Shown here in pieces: positions 22,351 through 34,673 of a stretch of 64,000 nt of DNA. The stretch's first letter is position 1, and each line of letters begins with the position of its first letter. Both the position numbers and the translations under genes were made by a program. This DNA is from Terfezia claveryi (taxonomy: Eukaryota; Ascomycota; Pezizomycetes; Pezizales; Pezizaceae): positions 166,805 to 230,804 of the forward strand of contig WHUX01000084.1 in NCBI GenBank assembly GCA_015179025.1, written 5' to 3'. Below the pieces are notes generated by a model. The model was given only the letters and a program-made list of their open reading frames with translations, had not been told where the DNA came from and ran no database searches.

Positions 22351-22913
22351 CACCTACTGACGAACAATACTAGCAATCTGTACTACATGGCCAAACAAAA
22401 TCCTTACCCAAATATCGGTTAAGAAATATATTAATATACCTTAAATAAATCACAAGACCCATCACCATGACTATAACAAAAATCCTTCCCACATCCTATA
22501 AAACCTGAAAAATTCTTCCTAACCTTACTTGAGTTTACCAATAATCCCCCGTAAATCAATTCATACAACTATACAATATAGAAAGAAAAAAAAAAACTCT
22601 TCAAAGCAAAACCAAATGCCCTAAACATTTCCTATAAAAAGCACTTGGCTGGTGGAATAGTGTTCAACTAGTAGGAAGTCGGGTATCAGAACCTAATTCG
22701 CCAAAGATACCAATATTTACCTTGGCTGTCAGGCATTTAGGTATCTGTATTCCTTAGTAATTGATATCTAAACTAGAATTGTATAACATCAGGGCGGTCC
22801 TTTTTCGACTATTAATGTAAACCTCCCTATATTGTAGTCGTTCTTGTAACTATATATTTCATCCTCAGTAACAGTGAACCTTCTGCTAGGTGATATATAG
22901 TATGCTAACATAA

Positions 22914-23336
22914 GAGAATGATTATTGGGTACCTGCACCTCCTCCTCCTGCTGCCCCTCTGCCTACTACTGCCCTCACCATTGCTGCTGCTTCTCCTTCT
23001 CCTCCTGCCCCTAGTCCTGCTCCGGCTACTGCTGCTGCTGCTACCACTGCCCCTGGTCCTCCCCCTGCCCCTGGTCCTGCTCCTGCTGCTGCTGCTACTG
23101 CTGCTACCACTGCCCTTGGTCCTCCCCCTGCCCCTGGTCCTGCTTCTGCTGCTGCTGCTGCTGCTGCTACTGCTACTCCTCCTCCTGCCCCTGCTGCTGC
23201 TGCTAGCCCTCCTCTTCCGACTGGTCTCGGTACTGTATGGTATCCTCTTTTTACTTTTTTGGGCATTCATTGGCTCATAAGAGGTACATGTGGAAATGCC
23301 TCTGGCATATTACCTCTGGCCAATATATTCGCCTGA
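22914..23336 (+). CDS. giant-element gene 2: Ala/Pro-rich frame without start codon
   Basis: An open frame of 140 codons, from a stop at 22,911 to TGA at 23,334-23,336, reads ENDYWVPAPPPAAPLPTTAL, then long alternating Ala and Gly-Pro blocks (APGPPPAPGPA, twice), and ends in a non-repetitive tail (GTVWYPLFTFLGIHWLIRG). Of the frames through this GCT/CCT-rich tract, this gives the most protein-like composition and continues on both sides of the repeat. It has no ATG, so it is an exon or a fragment. Function unknown; Ala/Pro linkers are usually flexible spacers. Confidence 0.4.
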   Translation, partial: ENDYWVPAPPPPAAPLPTTALTIAAASPSPPAPSPAPATAAAATTAPGPPPAPGPAPAAAATAATTALGPPPAPGPASAAAAAAATATPPPAPAAAASPPLPTGLGTVWYPLFTFLGIHWLIRGTCGNASGILPLANIFA

Positions 23337-24779
23337 ATTTTATGCCATAGTCTAACATCCCGCTGTAGGATTATTTGTCTATTGTGTGTTTCACTGCCTT
23401 GTGTTGCAATCAGGTTCACCGCTTTTTCCATATTCATTATTAGTCATATTTATCTGTTACAGCATCCATGACAGTATACGTGACATATTTTGACTTACTG
23501 GTGAAATACTCATGCATATATACTTCCACCACCTCCTATATGGTATCTGTTACCCTCACTTAGATATGCTCCATATTATTCCGATCTATGAACTGCGAGT
23601 ATTTGTCATTATTATCCCTATTCACCTCTTGTACAATCTCGCTGCATAGCCTGCAGAATACAATCTTCGGAAATTATCAGGTCAACGCTTCTCTGTTGAT
23701 TCCTAATCTGACGTATGAGGCTAACTGATAATACAGTTAGATTAGTCCTTTTTACTTCATGGAATAGAATTTTTTATGGAATTGAATACTTCTTATAATA
23801 GAATGCTTCATGGAATACAATGCTAACGTACTTGTAACCGCTTTCTTATAGTTTTTAGTACCACCACTTTTTAGGGCAGCATGACTGATTTTATATTCCT
23901 AGGGACTTGTGATCTTGCTAGTTGCCCAGGGTTTTTTTTTGGAACCTGCTTTGTTCTTGCTATTCTTATATGTTAGCTGGTTAAAGGAAGTAATAAACTT
24001 GGTGACCCAGAGGCAATAGTGATGATCTTATATGAGATGAAGCAATACAGAGTGTTGTGGGAATCCAGACTTAACTATCAAACAATGAATCCAAGTTTGC
24101 TTGCACGTTCCCTCAAGTTAGCTTAGATACTTTAGTGTAATACATCGATAAAGGAAACTCAACAAAGAAAACGTGACAAATGAAACCCGACAAAGGATAT
24201 CGATAACTAGCTGTTAGGCTATTAGTTGTATATACAATTAAGCTGAACAAGCATCATCGTGGCAGATTAACTCGCCTTTTGCCAAATTCCCCCTGGAGAC
24301 TGACTCATTTTGGCCCCCTTAACAGGGCCACATATGGGTTACTTTTGCCTGCAGGTGGGCTGGGATTACTAGAGGAGACCAGACAAGCTAGGAGACAATA
24401 TATACTAGAGTATATATATATACCTATCTGTCTCATATGCAACCTTAGAACACCGAGGGACTAGTGCAAGCTGACTTGTGAGTTGTACCCTAGTCTAAGC
24501 CTTCACCACTAGCCTAATATACCGGGCTTGTGCCAACTAGACTATACCTTAAGTACTCTATTGTCCACCTAGCGACTAGTCTATACTAACCTATTGCTGT
24601 ATCCAAAAGAACAATAAATTAACAATCCTGACCCACAATGATATATCAAACAACTAATACTAAACATTCTATCAGACAACAAGGAAATAGAGAAATAATT
24701 GCTGGATAACATAGGGATCTGTAACAAAATATAAATTCCGTGACAAAGTGTAAGCTCCGTGACACCCTATACATAGTCG
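23337..24779. other. no recognised gene; decayed sequence inside the giant element
   Basis: AT-rich and stop-ridden on both strands. TTCCGTGAC / CTCCGTGACACC at 24,737-24,766 is a two-unit instance of the TCCGTGACA theme. TGTGCCAACTAGACTA at 24,531 recurs at 28,327, so both may be LTR edges of one unidentified retroelement. Confidence 0.35.
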
Positions 24780-26240
24780 TTATTTATCTTGTTCTTCTCC
24801 CTCGATATCATCCTCTCCTTTACCCTCTTCATCCTCTTTATCCTCTTCATCCTCTTTATCCTCTTTACCCTCTTCATCTTCTTTATCATCTTCACCCTCT
24901 TCATTCTCTTCATCCCCTTATTCCACTTCATTCTCCTCAATCCCCTCCACATCCTCGTAATCATCATCATCTGTGTTGCTCGAGATAAGTCCTAGGGGTG
25001 AATCGCCATCAAGATAAGGCAATCCTTTTTGACGTAGCCTCAATGCTAGCCATAATGGAGTTTTGATTACGCTATCCTTTACCGAATATACTTTAGCATC
25101 ATTGTTGGAATCAGTAAGCTCGGCCTCAGTGTCAGATAATGAAAGGTCGTCCTCTAGAACCTGGCCATCGCTTTTATCCTCAGAGTCCTATGCTCTGGTG
25201 AATAATATATCACACTTCTAAAGAGAGAGATATATATGGGTTCAATATCCTCAACTGCATCACTTAAACAATCTTCCACACCCCCTTCAGCTATTTCTAT
25301 TTCCTGTATGATCCGATCAGCTATGGCAATTGCATCGTCCTGTACATGTGGCTATTTAATTGGGCCCTCAAACCATGTATATACTTAGCATGAAATAGGC
25401 TCAACACTAATAATGACACTAAACTCATTTACTGGCTTTGTTCCTATTTCTTCTAAATCACCTTCTGGAATTGTAAATGCCAGTATATTATCACCTTCGC
25501 CTAGCTCAAGATAAAACCTCTTCTGCACTTGAGCGCATACCAGTGATATAAAATATACGCCTTCTTCTGAACTAATATTACCTCCTAGGTCTTTTGGACA
25601 AGTCGTTCAAACTTGCTGCGTTATATATTACTGAGCTGATTCCTCTTCATCCCAATTAGTGCACTGGTAACAGAGGCATGCTCACTGTCCGCCATGCTAG
25701 CTTTGAGAGCCCTGTTAACTTTTTGGCGCTTCCAGTCCTTGGCTCGTTCGAACGCTAGAAGTGGACCCAGCAATCTTTTCTGAATTTCCCGGATTTTTTT
25801 GGTGTGTGGATTGGTTGATATTCCCTAAACTTTATGACCCCCACTAAACTCTTTGTCTGGTTCGAATTCTTTTGAGCCCTAAGGAAATTCCACATACTTC
25901 TCATATAGGTTTACTGGCGTAACTGAGGCTGGGGCAGGCGTGGCTAGGATAGGCATGACTGGCACAGTTGTTACAGGAGTCTTTCTCCGTTTGTGTTTAT
26001 CTGTTGTTCGATTTCCGGATGTTGTGTTTCTTTTCGATAGCATCTTCTTTTTCTGTATGGGGCCTACCATTATGATCCCTTACTTTGATAGTCTGTTTTT
26101 AAGGCTACATGCTTTCTTGTCAGATCTATGGACATCCTGGATACTATTCGTGACACCGTCCATAACACCATCCATGATATCATCTGTGACATAGCCCTTG
26201 GAGCACTTTGGATCACACATGACCTTTGAGTACATACCTG
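24780..26240 (-). pseudogene. giant-element gene 3: protein with Asp/Glu-rich C terminus, degenerate
   Basis: Minus-strand coding similarity runs almost continuously from about 26,240 down to a stop at 24,780-24,782. Segments read, in order: CDPKCSKGYVTDDIMDG, KKKMLSKRNTTSGNRTTDKH (basic), GSKEFEPDKEFSGGHKV, FERAKDWKRQKVNRALKASM, then after a frame change GEGDNILAFTIPEGDLEEIG, a glutamate-rich stretch, PLWLALRLRQKGLPYLDGDS, and finally dozens of Asp/Glu/Lys residues. About ten TAG/TAA/TGA codons interrupt it, several at positions fitting Gln or Arg codons hit by C-to-T. No enzyme motif is seen. Basic-then-acidic architecture suggests a chromatin or nucleic-acid associated protein; this is a guess. 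Confidence 0.5.
24800..24925 (-). repeat. acidic-codon microsatellite, CCTCTTCATCCTCTTTAT unit
   Basis: Perfect and near-perfect hexa- to octadecamer repeats on the plus strand. They encode the EEDKEDEE-type tail of gene 3 on the minus strand. Confidence 0.8.
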
Positions 26241-26864
26241 CAGAAATAAGGCCTTCTAACTGGCACTGGCGATAGCCAATAGTGGGTATTATACTGGACG
26301 CAGCGTAAGACTTCTACAATTCAGCGAATTACACTATCTTTCTAATTCAGGCAACCTACAAGGACATAACCTTTGAATATTCTGAGGCCAAGTTATATGG
26401 GTTAAAATGTCTGTGATGTCTCCATCAGTAATCTTTCCACCCGTGACTTACATAGCTGGTCTCCAGTTATAGAACTTAAAGCATGTACCCCTGAATTATC
26501 ATGCGCACAATTTATGTGTTTTAAACTATCAATATTTGTTGTGAGAAATGAATGAGATTCTCAGATGCCTCACAAGTTATGGCAAGTTGAAGTGAACAAA
26601 GGGGCAAATTGAACAAAGGGGGAAATTGAACAAAGGCATGCATTCATTCTTTGTATGCAAGCAAATGATCAAGACTACAAGCAAACTTGGATGTCATCAA
26701 CCGAAAAAGGAAAATGTGACTTGTATTACTACTAAGTGAGTATATGTTACTAAGCACATAGATACATTCCAAATAAACTAGATTTATTATTTCTTAAAAT
26801 TCATGGTTATAGGGCCAATATGGGCAATATAGATATTTGAACAGCTAGGCCCGATAAGATGCCC

Positions 26865-27420
26865 TTACATTGAGCTAACCATCTCAGGCTGTCTACCTAG
26901 ACCTGCCCTCCTTTTTTCCCTCTGCTTCCGATTGCGAGCCCTTCGTTGCTTATGGAGGAGCCACTGTTTAGCATCTATAGTCCTGAGGGGAGCAACCTCA
27001 TCCCTATCCTCATCAGGTAAATGACTTAGTACTCATAATGGGGAACGGGGCTTCACTGGGCAGAAACCAGAAGGGGCGGGGTCTAAAATAATAGGATGTT
27101 CTTGGAAGGCAGAAGCAGATGTAATAAATTGGGATAATTCATATTACATGCTTGGGATGGGCTTCTCATTCTTTTTGTTCTCCAGCTGCTCGCTAGAAAA
27201 ATTGTTTTCAACTTCCTCACCATCTATAAGTACTTCACTTGGGGTGGCAAGGACTTCTACTGGCCTGCGAGACTGGTAGCGCTACGGATATCAGTTCCTA
27301 AGATCACTAGAGTAAAATTTGGATTAGCCGTAGGCTTATAACAAGGTCTTGTTGTTTTTAAGTGATGTGCCCACCACACCGCTATAGTGCCTATTTCTGT
27401 CCACTGGAGCCTTAACTATT
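26865..27420 (-). pseudogene. giant-element gene 4: fragment with basic C terminus
   Basis: Minus-strand frame segments read VEVLATPSEVLIDGEEVENN, ENKKNEKPIPS, EHPIILDPAPSGFWPSEAPF, then TIDAKQWLLHKQRRARNRKQ and REKRRAGLGRQPEMVSSM before a TAA at 26,865-26,867. Stops and a frame change interrupt the first half. The C-terminal 30 residues are about half Arg/Lys, like a nuclear-localisation or nucleic-acid binding tail. It lies upstream of gene 3 on the same strand. No family recognised; it might be the N-terminal part of the same locus. Confidence 0.4.
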
Positions 27421-28019
27421 TTCTACCACTACAAGCTGCGGTGCTTTTAGCACATGCAGTTGCTTATGGCTTCCAAAAGCTCAGTCCTTAGGGAGCAATG
27501 AAAACATGATCAGAATCTATACAGTGCAACCGGTCAATTGTGCAAGCCCATTAAGCCCAGAATCACAAATACTAAGATTACGTGGGATAACTGCAAAATA
27601 ATGATATTAGGCAAGAAACTAAGTATGAGAAGTTCATACTTTGGGGCCATGCTTTACTCTGGGATTCCTGTACTCGAGTTGGTATGCATAGTATTGTTCC
27701 GTGTGTGAGATCTTGAGGATGAAGATTACGGTAGTTGAAGGAGTAGTATAGTGATTGCTGTTACTGTAGTTGAAGGAGCAGCGAGGACATGCAGATTTTA
27801 TCTACCATTGCTATGGCCACTATCTGGCTATGGTCCACCCTCCAGCCCCTTGATATCTCTATTGCTAAAATAAAGAAGTCTCAGAAATGAGATAAGACTA
27901 TGCAACTTAGAGCGAAGAAAAAAAGCCAATACCTGATTGGTATGTGGCTAGTCATTACATATGGAGGTATCTTCTACACGATTGAGAGTTTGATATGGTT
28001 GGAATTACCCGGCGGTTAG
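27421..28019. other. no recognised gene
   Basis: Degenerate AT-rich sequence within the giant element, with no domain in six frames. Confidence 0.35.
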
Positions 28020-28440
28020 TTGGTTGTCTTATCATAGATTGTTTGTCTTGTCATGGACTAGTTGACTTATCACTTTATTGTTTTGTCACAGATTGACTGT
28101 CTTGTCATAGATTGGATTGTCTTGTTACATACTTGTTGACTTATTAGTCGGTTAGCACTTGACTTGTCACACACTAATCGTCTTGTCACAGACTTATCAC
28201 TGAATGATTGTGTTGGTATGTACTGGTTGTCTAGTCTGGTTGCACTACCCCTCGTAGTTGTCATGGACTAGTTGACTTGTTAGTCTCAATCAGACCTTCG
28301 TAGAGGTTGACTTTTAAGGAGGGTGTTGTGCCAACTAGACTATTGACTTGTCACAGACTAGTTGACTTGTCATGGAATAGTTGACTTATCATGGACTAGT
28401 TGACTTGTCACGGACTAGTTGACTTGTCACAGACTGGTTA
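28020..28440 (+). repeat. about 20-bp tandem array, GACTAGTTGACTTGTCACG unit
   Basis: Regular copies (five or six) from about 28,345 to 28,437, preceded from 28,030 to 28,270 by more diverged relatives (TTGTCATGGACTAGTTGACT, TTGTCACAGACT). AAGGAGGGTG followed by TGTGCCAACTAGACT at 28,317-28,341 looks like a polypurine tract plus LTR start, so part of the array may lie in a copia-type LTR. The array contains the same TGTCACGGA core as other arrays in the window, with a different spacer. Confidence 0.75.
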
Positions 28441-28750
28441 CTGCTGAGCAGTTTAGTACTTGCGGTTATCCCAAGCAGGCATAGGTATTTCGTAGCATTA
28501 CTGAATATAGTCATATACCATAGAGCTCCAGTTATTCGGTAGCGTAATTTCAAATTGGGTGGCATACTTAAGTAGTGTTTCTGTTGAGGCTTAACTAAGC
28601 AACTTCACCTAACAGGTATAGATTTTACAAGCTAAGCAATATTAGCTACCAGATCTTAGCACACTACTGGGTATATAGGCTAGATTGAAATAAGGCTACT
28701 GAGTAACTAGTATATACTGATCTAAATAGAATAAAGAGGTATGTAAATAG

Positions 28751-28938
28751 GATACTGCATCTACTGGCGAACAATGATCCTTATCAGTTTAATGACATAG
28801 GCCGAGCTTATGCAGTAAAAGTAATGTCCGAGTGCAAAACAGGTAGTAGTAACATGCTCACTGACTTGCTAATAATGATGTCTATAACGAAAGTCAGAGA
28901 ACTGACAAGGATCGTTATTTACCAGTAGATGCAGTATT
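28751..28938. repeat. 188-bp inverted-repeat unit at the edge of hAT copy A
   Basis: GATACTGCATCTACTGGCGA at 28,751 and its reverse complement around 28,900-28,938 form arms of about 40 bp around a spacer of about 110 bp. The inner arm overlaps the start of hAT copy A, and the match extends beyond the sequence shared with hAT copy B. It may be a MITE or a head-to-head hAT end. Confidence 0.55.
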
Positions 28939-29097
28939 ACAATATCCAGATAATTCCTAGAATAGGCAATAGTCATCGAATATGAGCAACGAGTTTTTTC
29001 TTTTTTAAAAATGAAAAATAAAAAATAAAATAAATAAATAAAACTATATATATATATATAGCATGTAGGTATTGCCATTTCATATTAGCCTAACAAT

Positions 29098-30135
29098 ATG
29101 GTGGAGAACTATTATAACCCAGATGATAAAGAGTCGTTTGAATGCTTCAGAGTGTTGTGGGAGCAGGACAATGGACTACAATATTTCCTGAGCCTAGGTA
29201 GCAGTGAATTAGTAAAATTTGAGGCTACACTGTTGGTTATGGAATGATTCGACCCAAGCAGGATTGAGTCTCGAGTAGCAGCCCAAGTACTCCTTAAGCT
29301 AATCTGGATAGGTCGATACCACTTATACTCTAGGGCCACGTCTACTTAGGATCCATTTTACCTAGACAATTATACTCTTTGCGATTTATTGTGCATTACT
29401 CTTTTCAACTTTTACCTGACTCTCTGCCAACCAACTACCAATGGTATGGGTGCATTATCCTGAGGTTTATATGAAAATTGTCAATTTCTATCTGTAAGTT
29501 GACACTGGGCTGATGAACATCTAAGCCATAACTTACCTTATTCTAGGTGCTTTCCAAGACCCATCGAATACCAGACGCCTTAGTGTCTTGACGTTGTGTA
29601 TTTATACCCCAACCATAACACCCATTGCCTAGAATAATAGTATAATGTTGTGGAGAGCACATCTTGCTTCTACCTTCCTGAAGGCATGTTCTTGATGTTG
29701 CATCTAATCACAATGTTAGGCTAACTCTATGTAGACCTCCAGAGATTATCAACTTCTATACAATGCTGGACTAGACTTAGAGATGCACTTTACTACAATG
29801 GAACACTCCCACATCTAGCAAGAGTGACACGAACGTGGAAGTGGATATGATTGTGGACAATGTTGAAGAGTGTGCAGTGGATTCGGAGTATAGTGGTTCC
29901 TCAGGCACATCCTGCTTAACCAATAGTAAAAGCTTTGGCTCTTCAAGTGAGCTCTAGGGGTTGTCTTCTAGTTTGGAAAGCTTACAAGCTTCAGAAGCGT
30001 CAGAATCATCAGAAGCTTCAGAAGCCTCAGAAGCATTGGAAAATGATGATTGGAGTACGCATTGGCCTGCGTGGAGGATTGTGGCTTTAGATTGGAATTG
30101 GGTTTGGTGTGTAGTAGATGTATAAGGGTCGGCCA
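29098..30135 (+). pseudogene. hAT copy A companion ORF, degenerate
   Basis: ATG at 29,098 opens MVENYYNPDDKESFECFRVL and continues WEQDNGLQYFLSLGSSELVK, with stops and frame changes through to an acidic Ser/Glu/Ala repeat region near 30,000 and the end near 30,135. The same protein is readable from copy B (62,406 to 61,369). Most hAT elements encode only a transposase, so a second long ORF upstream on the same strand is notable. No domain recognised. Confidence 0.5.
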
Positions 30136-30269
30136 ATAACTAATATTTCTTTCCTACTATATCCTTACTTGTGTAACCTTGTATACAATATTGAGTTTTT
30201 GAATTGAAGAGGCACTGCAAGTACCTATGGTATTGGATATTCACCTCTCAAAGCCACCCACTTTTCTAT

Positions 30270-30375
30270 GACAGAAGTAGTTTTCCGTGATAGAAGTGGT
30301 TTTCTATGACAGAAGTGGTTTTCCATGACAGTAGCGGATTTCCATGACAGAAGTAGTTTTCCATGACAGAAGTTT
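30270..30375 (+). repeat. decayed TCCGTGACAGAAGT array
   Basis: Seven units with about 20-bp spacing of TTTTCCATGACAGAAGTGG. It corresponds to the better preserved array at 61,131-61,247 in copy B and lies between the two hAT coding regions. Confidence 0.85.
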
Positions 30376-30496
30376 GTGATACTGTCCCTTATGTCCTAGA
30401 GAGTTAATAAATATGTTCAATTCCCTGATGTATTGCTTGACCAGTCCACCAACTACAACAGCCTGAAAGTATCAACCGCCAACCCCTTTTACCAAT

Positions 30497-33475
30497 ATGT
30501 CTATCTCTCTAAACGTCCTGGTCCCTTCATTTGTGATAGATTCATCCCTCACTAGGATTCTAGGGGGTACTGCATTCAAGTGGGAGGCCAAGAAGTCTGC
30601 CTGTTTCATAGAATGGCAGAAGATGACCGAATGGGCTGACAAAGTCCGTGACAATCTTGCCAAGGACATGCTGAATCGAAACAATATTAGCCCACTACGA
30701 TGGGATTCTAAACTGCGAATGGCAATGTACTAGAGTCAATTCGGTCAAGGCGCAAAGGTCAATTCGGTCAAGGTGCAAAGGTCAATAGTAGAGAACCTTT
30801 CATATATTGCTTGGGTTGCAACAGTTCGTTACAGTACCCGAGTACATTCAACTTGGGTACGACACACATGAAATCACACCTGAGCTCTGGGAGATGCCGT
30901 GCTGCAACTAGACAAAGAAGGAGGATATTGTTAACATGTTTGTGAGGGTAATTATATAATCCATGCCAATACAGAATACACAGACTGATATAATCCATAG
31001 GCTGCAACTACTACTGCTATACAGGTTCTCAATTTAGTAATGATGTATTTCAACATGAACTGATAAAATGGTCATTGCATCCAACCTACCTTTCCGGACA
31101 ATCGAGCATCTACAATTCACCGCCTCCTAAACATTCTCAGGCCTCGAATAAATATCCCCAGTGCAACTACACTTCAGCATAGTATACATCATTATGCAGT
31201 GGAAATTCAAGCGAAGCTTAAGAAAAGCCTTCCAGACAATACATTGCTTCACCTTACCACTGACTGTTGGACCTTACCTAATAAATTAGCATTTATGGGT
31301 ACAACACTCCACTACATAGACAAAGAATGGCAAGTGCGTCAACATACTATCAGATTCCAATTCCTTGGAGAGGAATCTCATAATGCAGTACAACTGGCCA
31401 ATAAGCTAAGCCAAATAATCAGGACTTGGGTATCACTAGCCAGGTCTTAGCATTGTCTCAGACCATACTAGTGTCAACATAGCACTGGCCAAACATTTAC
31501 AGGCAAATGTATTCTATCCAAAGTGGAATATAGAGCAATATAAACTTCCCTACCTCACACATGTTATCACATTGGTAAGCAACCAGTTTATGAAAGAACT
31601 TAAGTCAAGCCCAGATAATGATGATACTATCTCATCCGCTCCTCAAGTGGAGACTTCAATCAAAGCACTGCAAGGGTATGCACCAGGTACATTTGCACGA
31701 TCTATATGCAAGTTAGTCATATTTGCTCTGCAATAACCCCATTATAGAATTCTACATGTCACAGAATTACATAATGTTACGGAATTCCACATTCACAGAA
31801 TTCTACAATATTACGGAATCCTATCCCCCAATCCCATGTACTAATAGTTTTCCAGGTTCGGGAGCTGTGTAAAGCTATAGTGGCTAGTCCTCAATGGTTG
31901 GCACAATTCAAAGAACTCCAAAATGACACTCTCGTACCAATGGGCCTTATACAGGACGTTAGAACTCAGTGGAACTCCACCTTTGACATGCTTACGCAAG
32001 CATTGCGACTACAGTCATACATTGAACAATAGATCAGTCTGACTACAACTGAAGGAAAGTATAGCTTATTGTGGCTGAGTAAAGAAGAATGGACCCAAGT
32101 TTAGGAGACTATAATTTTTCTGAAACTGCTCTCTGATTATTCACATGCTATTTCTACAGGCCAGCATGCGACTATACAGAAACGTTATTCATCTACAATG
32201 ACATTTTCGACTACATCGAAAAACAACGCAAACGTATATGCAAACTTCCAGCAGTGCGACGTGGGCACCAGGATTTTTGTGCGCAACGAAAGGCTATCAC
32301 CTCATATTGCAGAAGTATTATTCGAGAATGGAAAAACAATCACTCATCTATAATCTAGCAACTATCCTAGATCCATCTAAGAAGTTATCCTTGTATGTGG
32401 ATTGGGGAAATGTCTCGGTACAGGATCCTACCATGAATCAGGAGGTTGTTGACTCCATACCATACACAGAATATTACCAGTAAGTATCAATTCTACGAAC
32501 GTTATGGAGTATATTCTATAACAACAGATGCATCTGTGACAATAGATATATTCGTGATATTATGAAATGAATGAGAATCTGACCTTATTGGGTACTTAAA
32601 GTACAGTTTGAGGAATATTTTGATATCAACTATGCCAGATACGCACCAGAGCCCCAGGCTCAGAAGAGTCGCCTCGACAATTCAGAGCAATTCTACATCA
32701 TGTATTGACTACAAGAGCAGATAGTGACCAAATCAGAGAATATTCCGGAGGTCAAGAGATACTTAACTAGTGATCTGGCCATACTAGATAGGCAGTGTCT
32801 CCTATCCTGGTAGAAGGTTCATGCCATTGAATATCCGACGCTAGCATGAATGGCAAGGGACATATTCAGTATTCCACTGACATTTGTAGCTGTTGAGTAT
32901 ATATTCAGTGGTACTCGAGATATTTTGCCTTACCACTTGAACCGAATGGGTTACTAGATGATTATAGCCCTAATGTTAACGAAATCTTGGGACTTGATAC
33001 ATGCAAAATATACAAAACTAGATCTGAGAACACTCTTGCATATGTGGAAGAAGGATTAGCTGATCATGATGAAATTGATATGAGCTAGAAGAGATAGGCT
33101 CTCAGATATGACACAGAATTCCTCTGCCACATGATACCAATCACTCTGGATGGACTATCAGGAAATGGTGATTTGGTGTCAGAGTATGAGAGTAGCGTGG
33201 AGGGAGAGGAAGAGTTTGAGGGAGATAATCTTGATGTGGAAGATACAACTTCTCAGATTTCTAGCCCATTCAACAATTTCAGTATGTAGTTAGCAGGAGG
33301 AATTGGCTTATTCCAAGGCAGTCTATTGAAGGAGGAAAGAGGGACCCCAACACCCTGCATCCCACATCGTGGGACTAAGCACCTTGGCTCTCCATCCATC
33401 AACCTGACGCCTTCAATGGCAATGAGGCTCCAGAAAAAATTACGGCCCACTCAGCATAGGAATTACAAAGTGTGA
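30497..33475 (+). pseudogene. hAT transposase, copy A, degenerate
   Basis: Starts MSISLNVLVPSFVIDSSLTR at 30,497. The hAT core follows: HLTTDCWTLPNKLAFMGTTL near 31,250, the region SDHTSVNIALAKHLQAN near 31,455, RTQWNSTFDMLTQALRLQSY near 31,960, and the C-terminal dimerisation motif (ARDIFSIPLTFVAVEYIFSG) near 32,850. It ends with an acidic Ser/Glu tail and stop at 33,473-33,475. Two introns are inferred by comparison with copy B, both containing degenerate TGTCACGGA units (31,745-31,830 and 32,485-32,600). Numerous TAG/TAA/TGA codons make it inactive. Confidence 0.8.
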
Positions 33476-34277
33476 GCCTGTATACTTGAGGAGGTGCAAA
33501 CCGAGGTAGGTATGGTCAATTATCCTTTATTTATTGTTTTTTTCCTTTATCCTTTATATCTGAGTTTTGCTTTTTCCTATTAGCTTCCCTTGTATGAGTG
33601 GGTTTCTTTTTGTGCATGGGTTTCCTTAATATGTTGTTTTTTTGGTTGAATTGTGATTATTATGATGAGCTATACTAGGGTGGATTAGTTCTCATGATGA
33701 ATTTGCGGTTCATACTCTTTTTCATTTTTTTTATTTTGATCATTGATTACTTACAGGATGTAAATTAAGTTTGGGGAGAATGGGAATAATTCACAATATG
33801 GAACTGTGGGCACTTCTTGGGTGGACGTAGGAATCTTGAGAGCATTTATGTATGAATTATTATTAAGATAGGGTGGATGGAGGGTTTAGGGATTAGAAGC
33901 AAATGTGAGAAATTTGGGTGCAAGGAAAAAGATAACATAGGGATGAGTAGGTAGGATGTTTAATATAGAATGTGTGGACGTATAGCAGCATAAACAGAGT
34001 ATAGAGAACGTGAGAGAAAAATTTGAAAGAATGCTTCTAAAAATCATGACAGCAGAAGCAATCCGTAACTAAGAATAGTGACATTGGCAAAAACCATACA
34101 AATGGACAGGAATGGGGTTTGGTGGGATCAGTGCCATGCTGAAAGACAAAACGAGTAATCCATAACAAGACTGGCAATCTGTGACAAGAGAGGCAATTCG
34201 TGACAAGCCATATACACTGACGAATAGGGGAAAAAATGGAAAACCCTAGATTTGGCAAATGTACAGGTATGAATGAG
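33476..34277. other. hAT copy A 3' noncoding region
   Basis: Collinear with 57,235-58,053 of copy B. No gene. The 34,040-34,205 part contains decayed units such as GGCAATCCGTGACAAGAGAGGCAATTCG, matching the 57,284-57,373 array. Confidence 0.6.
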
Positions 34278-34425
34278 GTTAGTAAGGGATCTTGGTGAGT
34301 AATCTATAGATCACCAATTAATCAGAGAAGTGGTCCAAGGCGAGTTGTAGTAGGCAGATACCGAGGCGAGTCGATAGCCGAACAAGTTGTAAGGGCCAGT
34401 AACTCAGACCGACTCGCCCCGTAGC
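34278..34425 (+). repeat. hAT copy A right end with AACTCG / GGCGAGT subterminal repeats
   Basis: Contains ATCTATAGATCACC and several GGCGAGT / GGCGAGTCG copies, and ends ACTCGCCCCGTAGC at 34,425. It matches copy B's left end and the solo remnants at 8.1 and 21.8 kb. Multiple short subterminal copies are the usual hAT transposase-binding arrangement. Confidence 0.75.
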
Positions 34426-34673
34426 ACACACTACATATTCCAGAGCAAACAAGTGGGCCAAAGTATATTTCAGGGCAAACTAGTTGGCCAAAGTTGGAAG
34501 TATTTTATAAGGAAGTCATACCTCCCCTCTTCTTATCCCCATACTACAGCTTTATACTGACTTTCCTAAGAAATTACCTCTATACATCATACTGACTTTC
34601 CTAAGAAATCACCTCTACATATAAAGCAATATCTCATATTACATAGATATTTTCTCTAATATCTACCCCCTTA

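Larger units (their letters stand above)
28914..34425 (+). mobile_element. hAT transposon copy A, nested in the giant element
   Basis: About 5.5 kb collinear with copy B (57,066-62,587) in opposite orientation. Both have the same terminal sequence (outermost GCTACGGGGCGAGTC read inward; 34,425 here), the same two coding regions and the same internal tandem arrays. Copy A has lost many CpGs that copy B keeps, for example TTTCCATGACAG where copy B has TTTCCGTGACAG, and carries more stops. The 8-bp target duplication expected for hAT could not be fixed because the left border is blurred by the inverted repeat at 28.75-28.94 kb. Confidence 0.8.

Noticed and set aside
22905..23280. Leu-rich plus-strand and Arg/Ser- or Gly/Ala-rich minus-strand frames
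   Set aside because: They are alternative frames through the same GCT/CCT tract; only the Ala/Pro frame continues sensibly on both sides.
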